A DNA stretch of 64,000 nucleotides from Dryococelus australis (lineage: Eukaryota; Arthropoda; Insecta; Phasmatodea; Phasmatidae), in the NCBI GenBank assembly GCA_029891345.1, contig CM056999.1, positions 30,624,418-30,688,417 of the forward strand, read 5' to 3'. Of this stretch, positions 26,301-36,968 are shown piece after piece; within the stretch, counting starts at the first letter, position 1, and each line of letters begins with the position of its first letter. The notes below the pieces were generated by a model. It searched no databases. It was not told the DNA's origin and saw nothing but the letters and a program-made list of their open reading frames with translations. The position numbers were made by a program, and so were the translations under genes.

Positions 26301-26771
26301 TTATAGTATAGTGTTTATTGCATCGCATTCTAAACTTTCAACTAACTCTGCCATCTAAAGGACGGGTCTGAGTGACGCACGTTGAAAAAGCGACACACCT
26401 ACTACGGACTGCTTATCTATCTCTCCAGGTCGCCCGCCTCACGCGCTTGTCTGGCGCCGGTGAAAGGCCGTGTATACTCGATGCGCTATGAAGAAACTAC
26501 ACTTGGTGCAACATAAATATCAGTTAAAGTATCATGTACTTTAAATCCTGCACATAGTGAGCACGATTTGTGTTTGCTTTGAAATTTATAATAGCTGTTA
26601 ATAAATGTTTTATCACGATTTTCAGAGCTAATATCACTATTCCATTGATGACAAAAATGTGTAAATTTGATTATCCGGGTTGTTAACAGAACCCATATTT
26701 ATGTTTTCTCTGGTTTCGATTAACATGGTTAATTGGGAGTTTACTGTAAATGGTATAAGAGGCATGCGTCA
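23365..26771 (-). repeat. element A 3' LTR, interrupted by a pogo-like element
   Basis: Matches 34236-36220 from TGACGTGTGTCCGATTAG (plus strand) to GCATGCGTCA. Removing the insertion at 25166-26746 and one TA leaves about 1824 bp. The plus-strand G16-18 run near 24976 corresponds to the shorter G run in the partner LTR. Confidence 0.88.
25166..26746. mobile_element. pogo/Tigger-like element inside the element A 3' LTR
   Basis: Left end TAGTACACTCCTGCTTAATC (CAGT expected, first base changed); right end, reverse complemented, CAGTAAACTCCCAATTAACC. TA flanks both sides (25164-25165 and 26747-26748). The other LTR gives the empty site, TTGTAGATAAATGGTATAAG at about 36189-36208, with a single TA, which proves insertion and the boundaries. 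Near 25951 the plus strand reads MSIKHKTTV-stop then YAEKLQIIKQFEHGVSQTK, resembling the CENP-B/Tigger N-terminal helix-turn-helix. The rest of a transposase is missing, so this is a deletion derivative. Confidence 0.88.
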
Positions 26772-26790
26772 ATTCGCCCCCCTTCGTTTC
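26772..26790 (-). promoter_or_regulatory. element A polypurine tract
   Basis: Immediately before the 3' LTR on the minus strand: CGAAACGAAGGGGGGCGAAT then TGACG. This is where plus-strand DNA synthesis would be primed. Related tracts precede the LTR starts at 44020 and 46142. Confidence 0.8.
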
Positions 26791-28595
26791 GAGGAAGACT
26801 CATCGTGAAAGTTTGGCGGAGAAAGGCGTAGGTCCTCTCATCTTTAAGTTTTAGGCAGGAGTAGCAATGTAGAAGAAGAAAAAAAATTTGAAATTAGGTA
26901 GGTGGGACCCTTAGTGTCGGACTGCTTGACCGGGCGTGTAGCACGCCGGCCGGTAGTTATGTCTCTCTCTTCAGGCGGGCTTCCTCTTTCCCCTTTGCCC
27001 CGGTGAAGCTGAGCGCTGTGCAGTGCTAATGGGTGTTCCACCATGGTGAGGATTAGTGTCAGGAGTGACGCAGTGTACCAGGTGTCCCAACGACTTACTA
27101 CTTTATTTACTACATGTTGCTACAAAAATCAACATTCTGGTTATTTAAAAGAGAATACATACGTAAAACCTAAAAGAGAAATCACTAAAAATGACGACAT
27201 GATAAACACGAGGGATAATATTAAAGTATGATCAAGCCTTACTTGCGGAAGGCAGGGAAAAACGTCACTAACTACCCTGGAGCTTGCTGTACTGTTACGA
27301 AAAAAAAAGGAAAATCTTTCGGGAGCAACCTGTGGGTCTTACAGCAAGCTGAACAGTTACGTGTGACAGGTTAAGTTCACTAACCTCAGGCCTTCCAGTA
27401 CCTGGGTTAGCGGGCTAGACGACACAATGCGATAACCGTTCAATAACGTGCATAAAAATCGCGGCAATTTGCAGACGGTTGTCATGCTAAATACATATAT
27501 AAAAGACTTAAATAAATTGAATTGAATGTACCTGGCACCGGGAATCACCGTAGTGAATACTTGGGAGCTCTGTGGCTCAGAATTCAGGTTCGATTCTTTG
27601 GTGGTGCAAAGTATTGCAAACATACATAAACACTAGCAATGAATGAGAAATCTATAAAGTATAGCATAAAGACACAGCCCTGCAAAAGGGCATTCTTTCT
27701 TGTACGTGCCTCTTCACACATACACTGTAAAAAAAACTCATAGATATATACACACATTTACCTATACATCCAGATATAATATTAAAAAGCTAACTTCCTC
27801 CTGTACCTGTCGGTAGTACATCTATTTTACAGTTCATGATGTAAGTTCACAGAATGTTCAAGACAAGTACACTAGGCAAGGTAGAAGAAAACATACTGGG
27901 GGAAAAAAAAACAGCCCTGCGAAATGGCATTCTTTCTCGCAGTTGCCCTGCAAAATGGCATTCCTATTGCAGTTGCATCTTCACATAACACTTTAAAATG
28001 TATAAACATATTTAGTTATGTACACAGAAAATCACTATAAGAAAATCTAAAATCATTTAGAAGTCCTGTTATCAAAGGCTAATCTAACATGTATGCTATG
28101 GAAGTCTCTGTCTTCACTTATCATGCACCCTGTGGTGAGTGTCTATATGCGATACGTTCGTAGATACTGCCGGCACTGTGGTGAGCGTTTCTAAGTAATT
28201 CTATGTAATTACGTGGGCTGTTGGCCACTAATTATTTGGAACCTTATTGCTGGTGAGGTGAAAAACATCTAAATTATACAAGTTCTATCATTTACAGTGT
28301 AATGACTGCCGTTATCACAATTTCTGTTCACATCTAATTGAGTGGTTACTGTTTATTCTACTTCTACAACACCGGCGCCTTTGCTTTCCCTGCTTAATGA
28401 CAGTTCGGGTAGGAACTTGCGCTAGATACACACTTTATTTAAACCTAGCTTAAATTGTGAATGTTCCTTGGCATCACTGTCTTTAACAGGCGGTTAGTTT
28501 AAATCACATTGATTGCAGGTCTGTAACGAGTTGTGTTCTGTTTTTATGTCGTAGTCTACGACTACGTGTGTACACTTTCTTCATTGCACTTTTAT
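26791..28595. other. element A 3' non-coding region with small repeats
   Basis: No long ORF. An imperfect hairpin at about 27280-27352 pairs AGCTTGCTGTA with TACAGCAAGCT. A CCCTGCAAAAGGGCATTC-like motif occurs three times (27678, 27915, 27945). This 1.8-kb spacer separates the 295-codon ORF from the polypurine tract. Confidence 0.5.
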
Positions 28596-29483
28596 TTACT
28601 TGGTTCGCGTAGAGTCGGGCTTGGCGGCAAGAGGCTCGGCACGTGGCGCCTGCTTCTGCCGGAACTGAGGGTGAGGACCAGCTACTAGGGACGTAGTGGC
28701 AATGTGGGGGAGTGATCCCAGGTCCGCCACCCCGACTGCACTGGTTCCTACCTGTAGGGCAGTACGTTTCTCTGCTGTTGTAGTGCAAGGGAGTTGCGGT
28801 GGGAGACCACTCTCCACCTTGCCGACGTAAGCATCCTGTCGTGGGGCCGGGTAGTTGGAGGCACCAATGTTCTCGACGTTCAGGTTCCATGACGAGGCAG
28901 TGGGAGGGAGAGGGCTCTCGACCTCCACTGTGGGCGTTGCTCCAGCTGAAGGGTAGTGAGAGGCGTCGACAGTTTCGGCACCTGTAGTGGTAGCATCAGG
29001 GAGCTGCATATCACCGTGCTCAACCTTAGCTACAGGTGATGCTTCTCGTCGTAGGGCCGGGTAGTTGGAGGTGTCGACAGTGTCCATGTCCATTGGCAAG
29101 GCAGTGCGATGGAGAGGGCTCTCAACCTCGACTGCGGGTGGTGCACCAGGTGGCGGATAGTAGGGGGCATCAACGGTCCCGGTGCCTGCTATATCAGTAG
29201 CCAATTGAGCGTGAGACAGATCAGATCTCTCATCTTCTATGGCGCTGATGGGTTGTGAGTTTTTTGCAAGTCCGTTGTCCGGTGGTCTAGTGGCGTGGGT
29301 AGCCACTCCCTCATCGGTGCTCGAGATCGCCTTCGTACAAGGTGGAATGACCTTGGTCTCGGGCTGGAGAGCTATACTAGGTGAGGGGGTAGGTGCCCGG
29401 GTTGGTTCTACCTCATTCACCAAGGATGTTTCCATTCTTTCGCTGATGCGACAAGATCGGCGGGCCTTCACGGTCTCCGTCAT
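28596..29483 (-). CDS. element A third ORF, 295 codons, proline-rich, unknown function
   Basis: Uninterrupted minus-strand ORF downstream of integrase and on the same strand. It starts MTETVKARRSCRISERME and ends KPDSTRTK. No transmembrane segment, signal peptide or zinc finger is visible, so it does not look like an envelope protein. It is rich in Pro, Thr, Ala and Glu and probably disordered. The middle is an internal duplication: a unit starting TVDAPYYPPPGAPPAVEVES is followed about 68 residues later by TVDASHYPSAGATPTVEVES, each with an inner half-repeat of the form (T/G)xxxNYPAxR. It stays open while the flanking pol is full of stops. That may reflect composition rather than selection. 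Element B has a similar proline-rich ORF in the equivalent place (38442-38912). Confidence 0.6.
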   Translation of the reverse strand: MTETVKARRSCRISERMETSLVNEVEPTRAPTPSPSIALQPETKVIPPCTKAISSTDEGVATHATRPPDNGLAKNSQPISAIEDERSDLSHAQLATDIAGTGTVDAPYYPPPGAPPAVEVESPLHRTALPMDMDTVDTSNYPALRREASPVAKVEHGDMQLPDATTTGAETVDASHYPSAGATPTVEVESPLPPTASSWNLNVENIGASNYPAPRQDAYVGKVESGLPPQLPCTTTAEKRTALQVGTSAVGVADLGSLPHIATTSLVAGPHPQFRQKQAPRAEPLAAKPDSTRTK

Positions 29484-29700
29484 GACACTTTAGAGCAGCG
29501 CGGGATTGTTTTGTCGCGTCGTGCTGCAACTTTGTCCGCGTAGCTGCATGACATGGATGGCTGGATCTTACGTTAACTGCTCCTCAGTATGTTTTCCCGT
29601 CTGTCCTCCATGGTGGCATGTAGCTGGGTGCTTGTTCAATGTCAAAGGGTCTTACTTTAGGTGGGCTCATGAGTCCTGGGTCGAGTCCTGGAGCTGCCCT

Positions 29701-30720
29701 TCAGGGTTGTGGTACATCCTCACTGTCTGAGTCCCCTGGTGTTTCCCCTGTGTCGTCGGTGTGCTCTACTTGTGGCATGTTCCCTGGACAGGGACAGATT
29801 TGACCTCGTGTGGCCTTCTGTATTCTTCCTCTGATGTCTCTGGCCCAGTAGACGTCCCGTTTGCCGACAATGTGGTAAGGCCCGTCCCATTTGTCACCAA
29901 GGCCAGCACTAAACTTATTGCTGGCCTTGCTTAGAGGATGTGTTCGGAGTAACACAGTTTCCAAAAGGTTTAACTCGCGTACCCGTCTTGGGTTGTAGGT
30001 ACTTTCTACGGATATACTCATCCTGAGCTTTCTGGGCAGCAGTAGAGTGAGCCAATGCGGCTAGTCGGATGTCCTCGGGCTGAGGCATGGTGGTGGGTTC
30101 ACTGTCCCACTGCCAGTCAACTGGTCGGCATAGGGTCTGTCCCAGGAGGAGCGTACTTAGGCTGGTGTCTACCGCTTCGTTAGTATGACGACGTAGGGTA
30201 AACAAAATTGTGGGAAATATGTTTATCCCAGTGTCTGTGGTCATTCCCCACACTGATACGGAGGCATTTCTTGATCTTTTGATTCCTCCCTTCAGTGGGG
30301 TTGGCCTGGGGGTGGAATGGTGGCGTTGTCCATGTTTTGACTTCCCATCCCTGGTATACTGACTGCCATTGGCGACTCATGAACTGAGTGTCGTCAGTCA
30401 GGATCGTCTTTGGGTAACCCCAACGTGCAAATTATTCTGCTTCCATTTTTCGCACTATGGGGGCTGTTTCCTGGCTGGGCAGAGGGAAAGCTTCCATCAA
30501 CCTGAAGAATTGATCGGTAACGACTAGGAGATAGCAGTTTCCCTTGGTGCTCCTTGAGTATGGTCCCATTAGATAGGCTGCTATATGTGTCCACGCCATC
30601 TTGGGTCTCCTTGGTCATGCAGTGGGAGGAGGGACTGGGTAGGCCTTGCCGCTGCAGCACATAACGCAGTTGCTGATGTACTGTCGGATGTCGTGGCTCA
30701 TTCCATTCCAATTATAGCGA
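29701..30720 (-). pseudogene. element A integrase, broken
   Basis: Integrase inserts the cDNA into the genome. From N to C on the minus strand: a remnant of the HHCC zinc domain (CVMCC near 30670), then a catalytic core with MGPYSRSTKGNCYLLVVTDQ, the second acidic site in TILTDDTQF and the third in HPQANPTEGRNQ. A C-terminal SH3-like segment contains LLRTHPLSKASNKFSAGLG and KWDGPYHIVGK. The first catalytic position reads AAYLMGP, whereas family members have aspartate before LMGP. Several stops and frameshifts break it. Confidence 0.85.
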
Positions 30721-30851
30721 ATCCTGATATCTAGTAGGGTTTCTCAGGTCCCCGGATGTCCGGCCTGGGGGTGGTCGTGGTGGCGGCGGCAAATGTCTGT
30801 TCGCAGCTGCTGCGTTATCCAGATTTTCCACTGAGCATTAGGTCCACCACT

Positions 30852-31417
30852 TCATGTCCACATGATGTCATCCCGAGCTTCGAAGCGCTGTGGATGCTCT
30901 TGCAGGAGCAGGTAAACATCAGGGTCCTTCTGTTGGCTTATCAAGATTTGATTTAGGGTAATCTGTAACTGGAGGAGATGAATCTGCTCATCGGGGCTTC
31001 GTTCTACTTGGGGGGAGGAGACACTTTTGTTACCCTTCCTCTTCCTTGGCTTTCTCCTCCAGAGTAGGACAGGGCGCTGGCAGGTCATTCGTTTTTCCTG
31101 GGCAGTGCTGTACCTCAAAGTCGAATTCGGTGAGAAACCGACTGACCAAGCTTGGCTTTGCTGTTTCGTGAGTTATGCAGCCAATGGAGGGCTTTCAAGT
31201 CCGTTTGCAAGATGAAGTGCTGGCCTTCTAGATAGTATCTGTACTTACGTACTGCCCAGATGACGGCCAAGCATTCATGTTTGTTTATGTGGTAACGTTG
31301 CTCCGTTTCATTGAGGCGAGTGGAGGCATACACTATCACATGGGGTTGGTGGTGGTTGTCCAGCTGGAAGAGGAAGGCTCCCAGTCCGTTCTGGCTTGCA
31401 TCTGTTTGTAGGATCAA
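30852..31417 (-). pseudogene. element A RNase H and connection to integrase, broken
   Basis: RNase H would degrade the RNA strand of the cDNA hybrid. Visible acidic sites: ILQTDASQNGLGAFLFQL (Asp), INKHECLAVIWAVRKYRYYL (Glu) and LQTDLKALHWLHN (Asp), in the order and spacing of Gypsy RNase H. A charged linker (QISRKPRKR-like, then DPDVYLLLQEHPQRFEARDD) leads towards integrase in another frame. Confidence 0.85.
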
Positions 31418-31470
31418 TGGTCGATGTCCTTGGGGTCGGTGTAGCTGCTGTATATTTCCGAAGCTTGTTT

Positions 31471-32230
31471 TCAGGCCGTGGAAGGTTCGCTTTTGCTCTG
31501 GTCCATATCGCCAACGTGTGTCTTTTTCCAGGAGCGGATTAACGTTGCCATGAGTTGCGCAATATTTGGCACGAAGTCGCGTAGCCAGTTACACAGACCC
31601 AGATACCACAGTAGCTGTTGTTTATTGGCCGGTTCATCTACATCTTCAATGGCTCGTATGGAATTTTGCTGTGGGAAATTTCCCTTGGGTGACATGACAT
31701 ATCCCAGGTAATCGATGGAGGACTTGCCGAAGTAGCTCTTGGAAAGCTTGCAAGTCATCCCATTTTGTTTTAGGCATTCTAATACCCACTGCAGATGCTC
31801 GAGGTACTCCTCCCAGCTGTTTGAGTATATGATCACGTTGTCGAGGTATGCAAAGCAGACCTCTCCAATATACCCGGTCAATACCTCTGAGCACATTAGG
31901 CGTTGCAAGGTAGCTGGGGCATTCTTCAACCCAAACTGCATTACTCTGAATTATAGGGTTTTGACCTCTGGTGTGGTAAATGCCGTATATTTGCGGCTGT
32001 CGGGATGTCGCAATTTGCCAGTATCCGGATTCCATATCCAAGGTGCTGAAGATCGTGGCCTTGTGAATGTCCTGCAGGGTATGGGTGAGGTCGATGATTG
32101 GGTGAGCAACAGGGTGTGTTATCTCGTTTAGGCCCTTGTAATTAATGCACAAGTGCAGTTTTCCGTCCTTCTTGAGTGAGTTAGAAGGTTCCACAATCCC
32201 CTGGTCCTTCATGTCATTTACCTGGTCCAT
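31471..32230 (-). pseudogene. element A reverse transcriptase, broken
   Basis: Polymerase domain of a Gypsy-type element. Motifs in order: GIVEPSNSLKKDGKLHLCIN, YKGLNEIT, FSTLDMESGYWQI, MQFGLKNAPATLQRLM, CFAYLDNVIIYSNSWEEYL, and the thumb segment FGKSSIDYLGYVMSPKG. The catalytic YxDD box reads YLDN, so the second aspartate is lost. A frameshift lies between the TLDM and QFGLKNAP blocks. Confidence 0.9.
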
Positions 32231-32479
32231 TATCAGATCGCGTCGGCAGGCAGATACCCGATATTGTCAATTATTATCAGGGGTGTTAGTTGTCGTCCAT
32301 ATCTCGTGTTGGATGGATCAAGTCTGGCGCAACAACTCACCCCCCCCCCCCCCCATGTTCAAATGCATTTGTGTGTTTGTTCAGTACCTGCTGCAATTGG
32401 CTAAACTCGGATTTGTTGAGTTTATAATTAACCCTCATGGGATTGATGGGTGTGGGTATGTGGTATCTTGATTGTGGTC

Positions 32480-32830
32480 CTAATTTACTGCTATTCTTTC
32501 GTGCTCGCCCATGTAAGCTCGACGTTGCAAGTGATCAATAATGCACTGATGCTGTCTAAGCCACGGGCAGCCGAGTATAACTGCTTCTGATAGTGTGGAT
32601 GAGACTATAAACTCGGAGGGAGCTGAAAGCCGATGTATGTTCACCTTTATCGTAGTACGGCTGTCTACCTGTAATGTCACGTTTCGTTAAGCCATTCTGA
32701 CAAGTTTGGTTTGCGGGCGCATGTTGGCCAATTGCTCTGATGTGAGTATATCGCTTCTAATGAAGTTCACTGTGGCAGCAGAATCAATTAAGCCAAGACG
32801 TGGTCTCCATTTGATTCCACTTTGATGTGG
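32480..32830 (-). pseudogene. element A aspartic protease, broken
   Basis: Retropepsin-like protease that would cut the polyprotein. The active-site loop reads GLIDSAATVNFI, where the family has D-S/T-G, so the glycine is replaced. The C-terminal flap/helix region reads SEAVILGCPWLRQHQCIID, matching the hydrophobic-G-xPWL pattern of Gypsy proteases. Stops separate the two blocks. Confidence 0.75.
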
Positions 32831-32999
32831 GGAGCTATGGGAAATGCCGGATCCTCATTTAAGCCCTGGATTCTGGGACCTTGTGGTCCGGTGGTGGCGG
32901 CCCGCTTCGCACCCCGGCGGTGGCATTTCTCGGCTTGATAGTGGGAGTCGGTCTTTTGGTAGTACTAGTAGCTGATAGGGCTGACGTCTGATTGGATTT

Positions 33000-33965
33000 A
33001 AATCATGATACTGCTAACCCGGCTGGCTTGCAGGGGCAGTCCTTGTTCCAATGACTACCGGGACAGAACAACACTTTGGAACGAAGGTGGTGCGTGTCTG
33101 GGGTGCGGGCACATTCTTGTGTGACTCGACCGTCGGGGCTAGTGGTTCTGGGGTTTTCACAAGTAGTGGCTTTTCTATACTAGCCTGCGCCGCGAAGTTC
33201 TGTTCGGCTTCTTCTACCCTCTCAACTAGTTCATCGATAGTTGTTGGTCGGGCTGTGAGGACGACGTTCCTCAGGCTGGGTTAAAGCATCCTTCCTATCA
33301 AATGGACGGCCATGGCTTCCAAAACCTCCGGGAATATGTGCTGGAACATTTGCTCTTTGTGATGTATGAAAATTTCAACCTCATCTTCTGGCATCTGTCT
33401 CTGACTGTAGAACTAGGTCGTTAACTGCGCTAGCACCTCCGCGCCAGTGAATTCTGATGCGATGCAAATGTAGAATTGCTTCCAGTCCGTAAGAAAGTCC
33501 CCGCACTTTTCCCACCAGGTTAACACTACGCCTTTCAGGTGTAGTTGTGCTCTGTCTACACATTGTTTTGGAATTCTTTCTCGCACTTGTTGGTAAACGC
33601 TACCAGGTCTTCATGCGCATGACCGGTGAAGTCAGTGATCTGTATGTCATCATTTCGTTCGGTGGCTGGGTGGCCGGGCTGTATGTAGATCTTGGACGGT
33701 CTAGATCGATGGAAGTAGGAGATGTGTTTCTTCCTACATATTTCACATTGGTACGCCATACCTGGTATAGTGATGCGTTCGTCAGGCCATCCTATGCACA
33801 GGTTATGGAAGGACTTGCTGCAAGTGGTGCATCTGACCCGGTTAAATCCCAGGGTGGTGCAAGTCACATTGCTACAAAAACTTGTTGGCGTTCGCCGACA
33901 GACTTTGCAACAGTATTTGAGACCTGCGGTATCTCGTACTTCATCTGACCAACATGCATTCGATT
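33000..33965 (-). pseudogene. element A Gag with N-terminal PHD-like zinc finger(s), broken
   Basis: First coding region after the primer-binding site. It starts with zinc-binding modules. The tail of one finger (KYCCKVCRR) is followed by a complete C4HC3 PHD-like finger: FCSNVTC, RCTTC, FHNLC and YQCEIC, about 33890-33740. Next comes a Gag-like stretch (GHAHEDLVAFTNKCEKEFQ), a helical segment (NVVLTARPTTIDELVERVEE) and the end of a zinc knuckle (FCPGSHWNKDC) near 33035. Typical Gypsy Gags have only the CCHC knuckle, so a PHD-like N-terminus is unusual. Stops and frameshifts are frequent. A related element carries the same layout at 36969-37544. Confidence 0.75.
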
Positions 33966-34210
33966 CTTAATGAGCCTATACCTTGACATTCGGTATGGCA
34001 GTATTTCGGATCTTGGGTATCAGATCCAGTTATTGTTGATGTCTGATGCGACATTGATCTTTGGATTAGACATGGCTATCATTTCTTGGGCGCCACTGGG
34101 TTTTTCCTTGACTTCCCGAAGTCCACTGGGTTAACCCAGTTTGACTCCTAGTCTCGAGGTCGGGTGACTTGGTTCGGCCTCTTACTGCGAACAGTTACCC
34201 AGCTGATGGC

Positions 34211-34225
34211 CCACATTGGGCGCCA
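34211..34225 (-). promoter_or_regulatory. element A primer-binding site
   Basis: On the minus strand, TGGCGCCCAATGTGG starts 10 bases after the LTR end. It begins TGG, as expected for complementarity to a tRNA 3' CCA. Which tRNA primes it was not determined. Confidence 0.75.
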
Positions 34226-34235
34226 GATAATCACT

Positions 34236-36220
34236 TGATGAATGTCCGATTAGCTAGGGATGGATCATGGTCGTGTAGCTTTGGTTGCACTTCGGTCGGT
34301 TGTGCTTACAAGTTGCTTACTCCTGTTTAAGGATAGATATAGCAGTCGGGTATGTGGCCTTCCTTACGTGATGGAACAACGTTATCGACTTTACGAATCA
34401 CTATACCTTCGATTGATCAGGCTTACGACTTATATCGGAGCTGGTCGTAGTTGACGACGGGCAGGAAGTGCTAGCAGTAGGTGACTTGTCTTGTAGGCGA
34501 GGGGTAGCTGGATACAACTGAATGAGGCATTCGTCTTCACCTCGAGCGGTAGCGAGGGCACAACGTGATACGATACAGAACTCGCCGTTCCAGTCCTCTG
34601 AAGCCACTGTTCGAGAAGCCCAACCGGTTCTTGTTCGGATTAAGTAACCCTTTTACAATGGGATGGCAGGTCGGATGCATGCGCCGCAGTGCTGACGGGA
34701 AAGAAGCTGGATTGGTTACAGTAGACGTAGGTTGTGCCTGTAATTGGAGTAAGGCGGCACAATCTTGTTCAGCTCGTCGACTAGCTGTGAGTGGTACGAG
34801 ACAAGCCAGCTGTCTGGCAGCAAGGCGTGCAACTCTTTGCTCCTCTCTCCTTGCACTGTGTCTCACCTTAAATAGCATACAGTGGGTTTAGCTATTGAGG
34901 ACCTTGAATCGAGCACCATGGACACGGATAGCCCTAGATTAATGTTGCCTGGTAACAATTTGCTAACGCACATTCCGGTGCTTTAGAAGATCCCCCACGC
35001 TTGCGGACTGATCAGAAGCGTTGGAGCCGTATGGGTTGCCAGGACTATTACTGGGTGTGCAATCCCAACCAAGGCCAGGCCGTAGCACCTAAGCAAATAC
35101 CCCCACCAGCACCCAGGTGCTCTGGTAGGGATACGACTCAGATGTACTGTCTCTCCCTGGTTGAGAAGTGTTGCTAGTGGTCAGGGTTCCCTATTCTACT
35201 CCTTCAGTACCTGTATACTTGGCAGGAATAAAATAGATGGACAACTAATGGGTGTGTATTCAACTCGGAGCCGCCTGACGAGGAGTCACAAGTTGTAGTT
35301 AATTCATAGTACTAATATCTTCCCATTTAGCGGTCAGCGGTACTAGGCTCAAGGTCCTCCCAGCAGTTGTTTACAAATACAAAGTACTCCGTGAATAAGA
35401 CTCGCAGTTAAGAGCAACAAAGCAGTTATTATTAAGAGCTTAATAAACACGGTGACACGTGCTCTCCTGCCCAGAAGACCGGTGGTTGGAAGTAATCCTA
35501 CGGTAGCCAGGTGTACGTGACCTGGTGCTATGCTAGTTGAAGTGAAATACGAACTGTCAAAAACTACTTAATACAAACCTAACTCTAAGTGGGGTGTCTG
35601 TAGGAGACAAAGAAATTAGGTGTGGTATGTCTGGTAGCTACAGAAAGCTTCTAGTAGCTATTGGCGATTGGAGTCGCTGGACCGTCCGGTAGCAGTGCTG
35701 CAAAGCTCTTATGGTGACGTCAAGGATGGCAGCCTCTGGAAGGGCTGTTGAAGATCTAGCAGTAGTAGTACGCTCCAGCTCCTAGGTGTTCGGAGAAGAC
35801 TGCAGGAACAACTGGTGAGGTCCGCCGCACACAGACCTATATAGCAGGGTAGTGCGTGCTGCGGCGGAGGGCGTGTGACATCCCTCAGGTGCGAGGTCGG
35901 AGTGGGGGTAGCACCCTCTGGTCATCTCTTTGCTTCGCGTATCCTCGGTAACGTTTGTGCAGGGCCCAAGGAGGCTGATGGCTTGTAGGCTCTCGCACGG
36001 TGAAGGGTTGTAGCAGGGGGGGGGGGGGTGTGTGTGTGTGACACACAGCTGTGTTTCGCAACCCTTCATATCCACGTGTCCGGCTGCCCTCCAGGATTGT
36101 GGCAGACCGTTACTTTTGTGTACAAGATGGCACGCGGTTTGAATCTCATGTGTGTAGAAGTGGGTTGCAGTGAGATGAGTTGTAATCGTTGTAGATAAAT
36201 GGTATAAGCCGCATGCGTCA
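34236..36220 (-). repeat. element A 5' LTR
   Basis: 1985 bp, colinear with 23365-26771 after removal of the pogo insertion there. On the minus strand it begins TGACGCATGC and ends TCGGACATTCATCA; the paired LTR keeps TCGGACACACGTCA. A G11 run followed by a TG repeat lies near 36017-36040. Compared with the other copy there are several indels, including a segment at about 35755-35900 that differs, which suggests an old insertion. Confidence 0.88.
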
Positions 36221-36429
36221 AGCTCTTTTAGTTAAATAAGACCTCCACCTTTTAAAGAACCTCCCTAAGCCCACAGAGTTTAAGAAATTGTGACAATTTC
36301 AAAAGTGGGATGGAAGCATTTATTTGAACTAATTGTTTGGTAATATAATTATAGAGTAGTAATAATAGGATGTGAAATTATGAAAAGTTTTCTGAATGCT
36401 AACTAGGAAAATGTTATCTATTAGGAAGC

Positions 36430-36965
36430 ATTGGATGATATAATTGAAAGACTAGGTGGTCAAATAAGTAGTGTTAGAGAATCTTTAAATAGCATACCCT
36501 GCAACCCCTCCGATGGCCAAGCCCCGACGCCCACAGACTCCACTGAAACATGTGGCAGTAGAATTGATGGGCCCCTATCCCTGCAGCACTTGCGGCAACT
36601 GTTATCTTCTCATGGTCAGAGACCTATTTTCCCACTGAGTAGAAGACTATCTCCTGGCAAGCCACGAAACTCAGCACATAATTGTGAAATTTGAAAACAA
36701 AATCTTCCCTCTGTGGGGTTATCCGCAGTGCCTATGAACGGACAACTCCGCAACACCACCCACAAGCAAACACTACCGAATGCAGAAACCAAGAAATAAA
36801 CAAAATCATGCATCTGAGCATTGGAGACGACCACCAACACTGGGATAAATATATCCAGAGGATATTGTTTGCCCTATAACGGAGGATGAATGAGGCCACA
36901 AATGCCAGCCTGAGCCAACTCCTGCTAGGAGCTGCATTATGCCAGCCACCAGTCAAGGGCTGCAC
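36430..36965 (+). pseudogene. element B integrase core fragment
   Basis: Broken plus-strand integrase related to that of element A. Blocks seen in order: HVAVELMGPYPCSTCGNCYL, a family-typical ENKIFPLWGYPQCL segment, HHPQANTTECRNQEINKIM, and DDHQHWDKYIQRILFAL followed by LSQLLLGAALCQPP. The first catalytic aspartate position reads Glu (VELMGP). Stops interrupt it at least three times. It starts about 200 bp beyond the element A target site and ends abruptly where a minus-strand gag block begins. Confidence 0.8.
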
Positions 36966-36968
36966 CTT

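Larger units (their letters stand above)
23365..36220 (-). mobile_element. element A: full-length, decayed Gypsy-type LTR retrotransposon
   Basis: The element spans 12856 bp on the minus strand between 4-bp duplications AGCT (23361-23364 and 36221-36224). The LTRs start TGACGCATG and end ACGTCA or a variant. Minus-strand order is 5' LTR (36220-34236), primer-binding site, gag with PHD-like fingers, protease, reverse transcriptase, RNase H, integrase, a 295-codon proline-rich ORF, polypurine tract and 3' LTR (26771-23365). Integrase after RNase H defines the Gypsy (Metaviridae) order. Many stops and frameshifts mean it is dead except as a possible transcription unit. It lies in the same orientation as the 53BP1 gene, inside its large intron. 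Confidence 0.9.

Noticed and set aside
6419-26746. Two pogo-like elements (6419-7999 and 25166-26746) have the same 1581-bp length, suggesting one family
   Set aside because: Their ends differ beyond the CAGT start and I saw no shared interior, so equal length is probably coincidence.
27560-27620. tRNA-like B-box GGTTCGATTC preceded by TGGCTCAG
   Set aside because: The A-box-like and B-box-like motifs are only about 14 bp apart and no cloverleaf can be drawn, so it is neither a tRNA nor a supportable SINE.
27675-27965. Short spaced repeats as a CRISPR-like array
   Set aside because: Only three imperfect copies with irregular spacing, in a eukaryotic retroelement.
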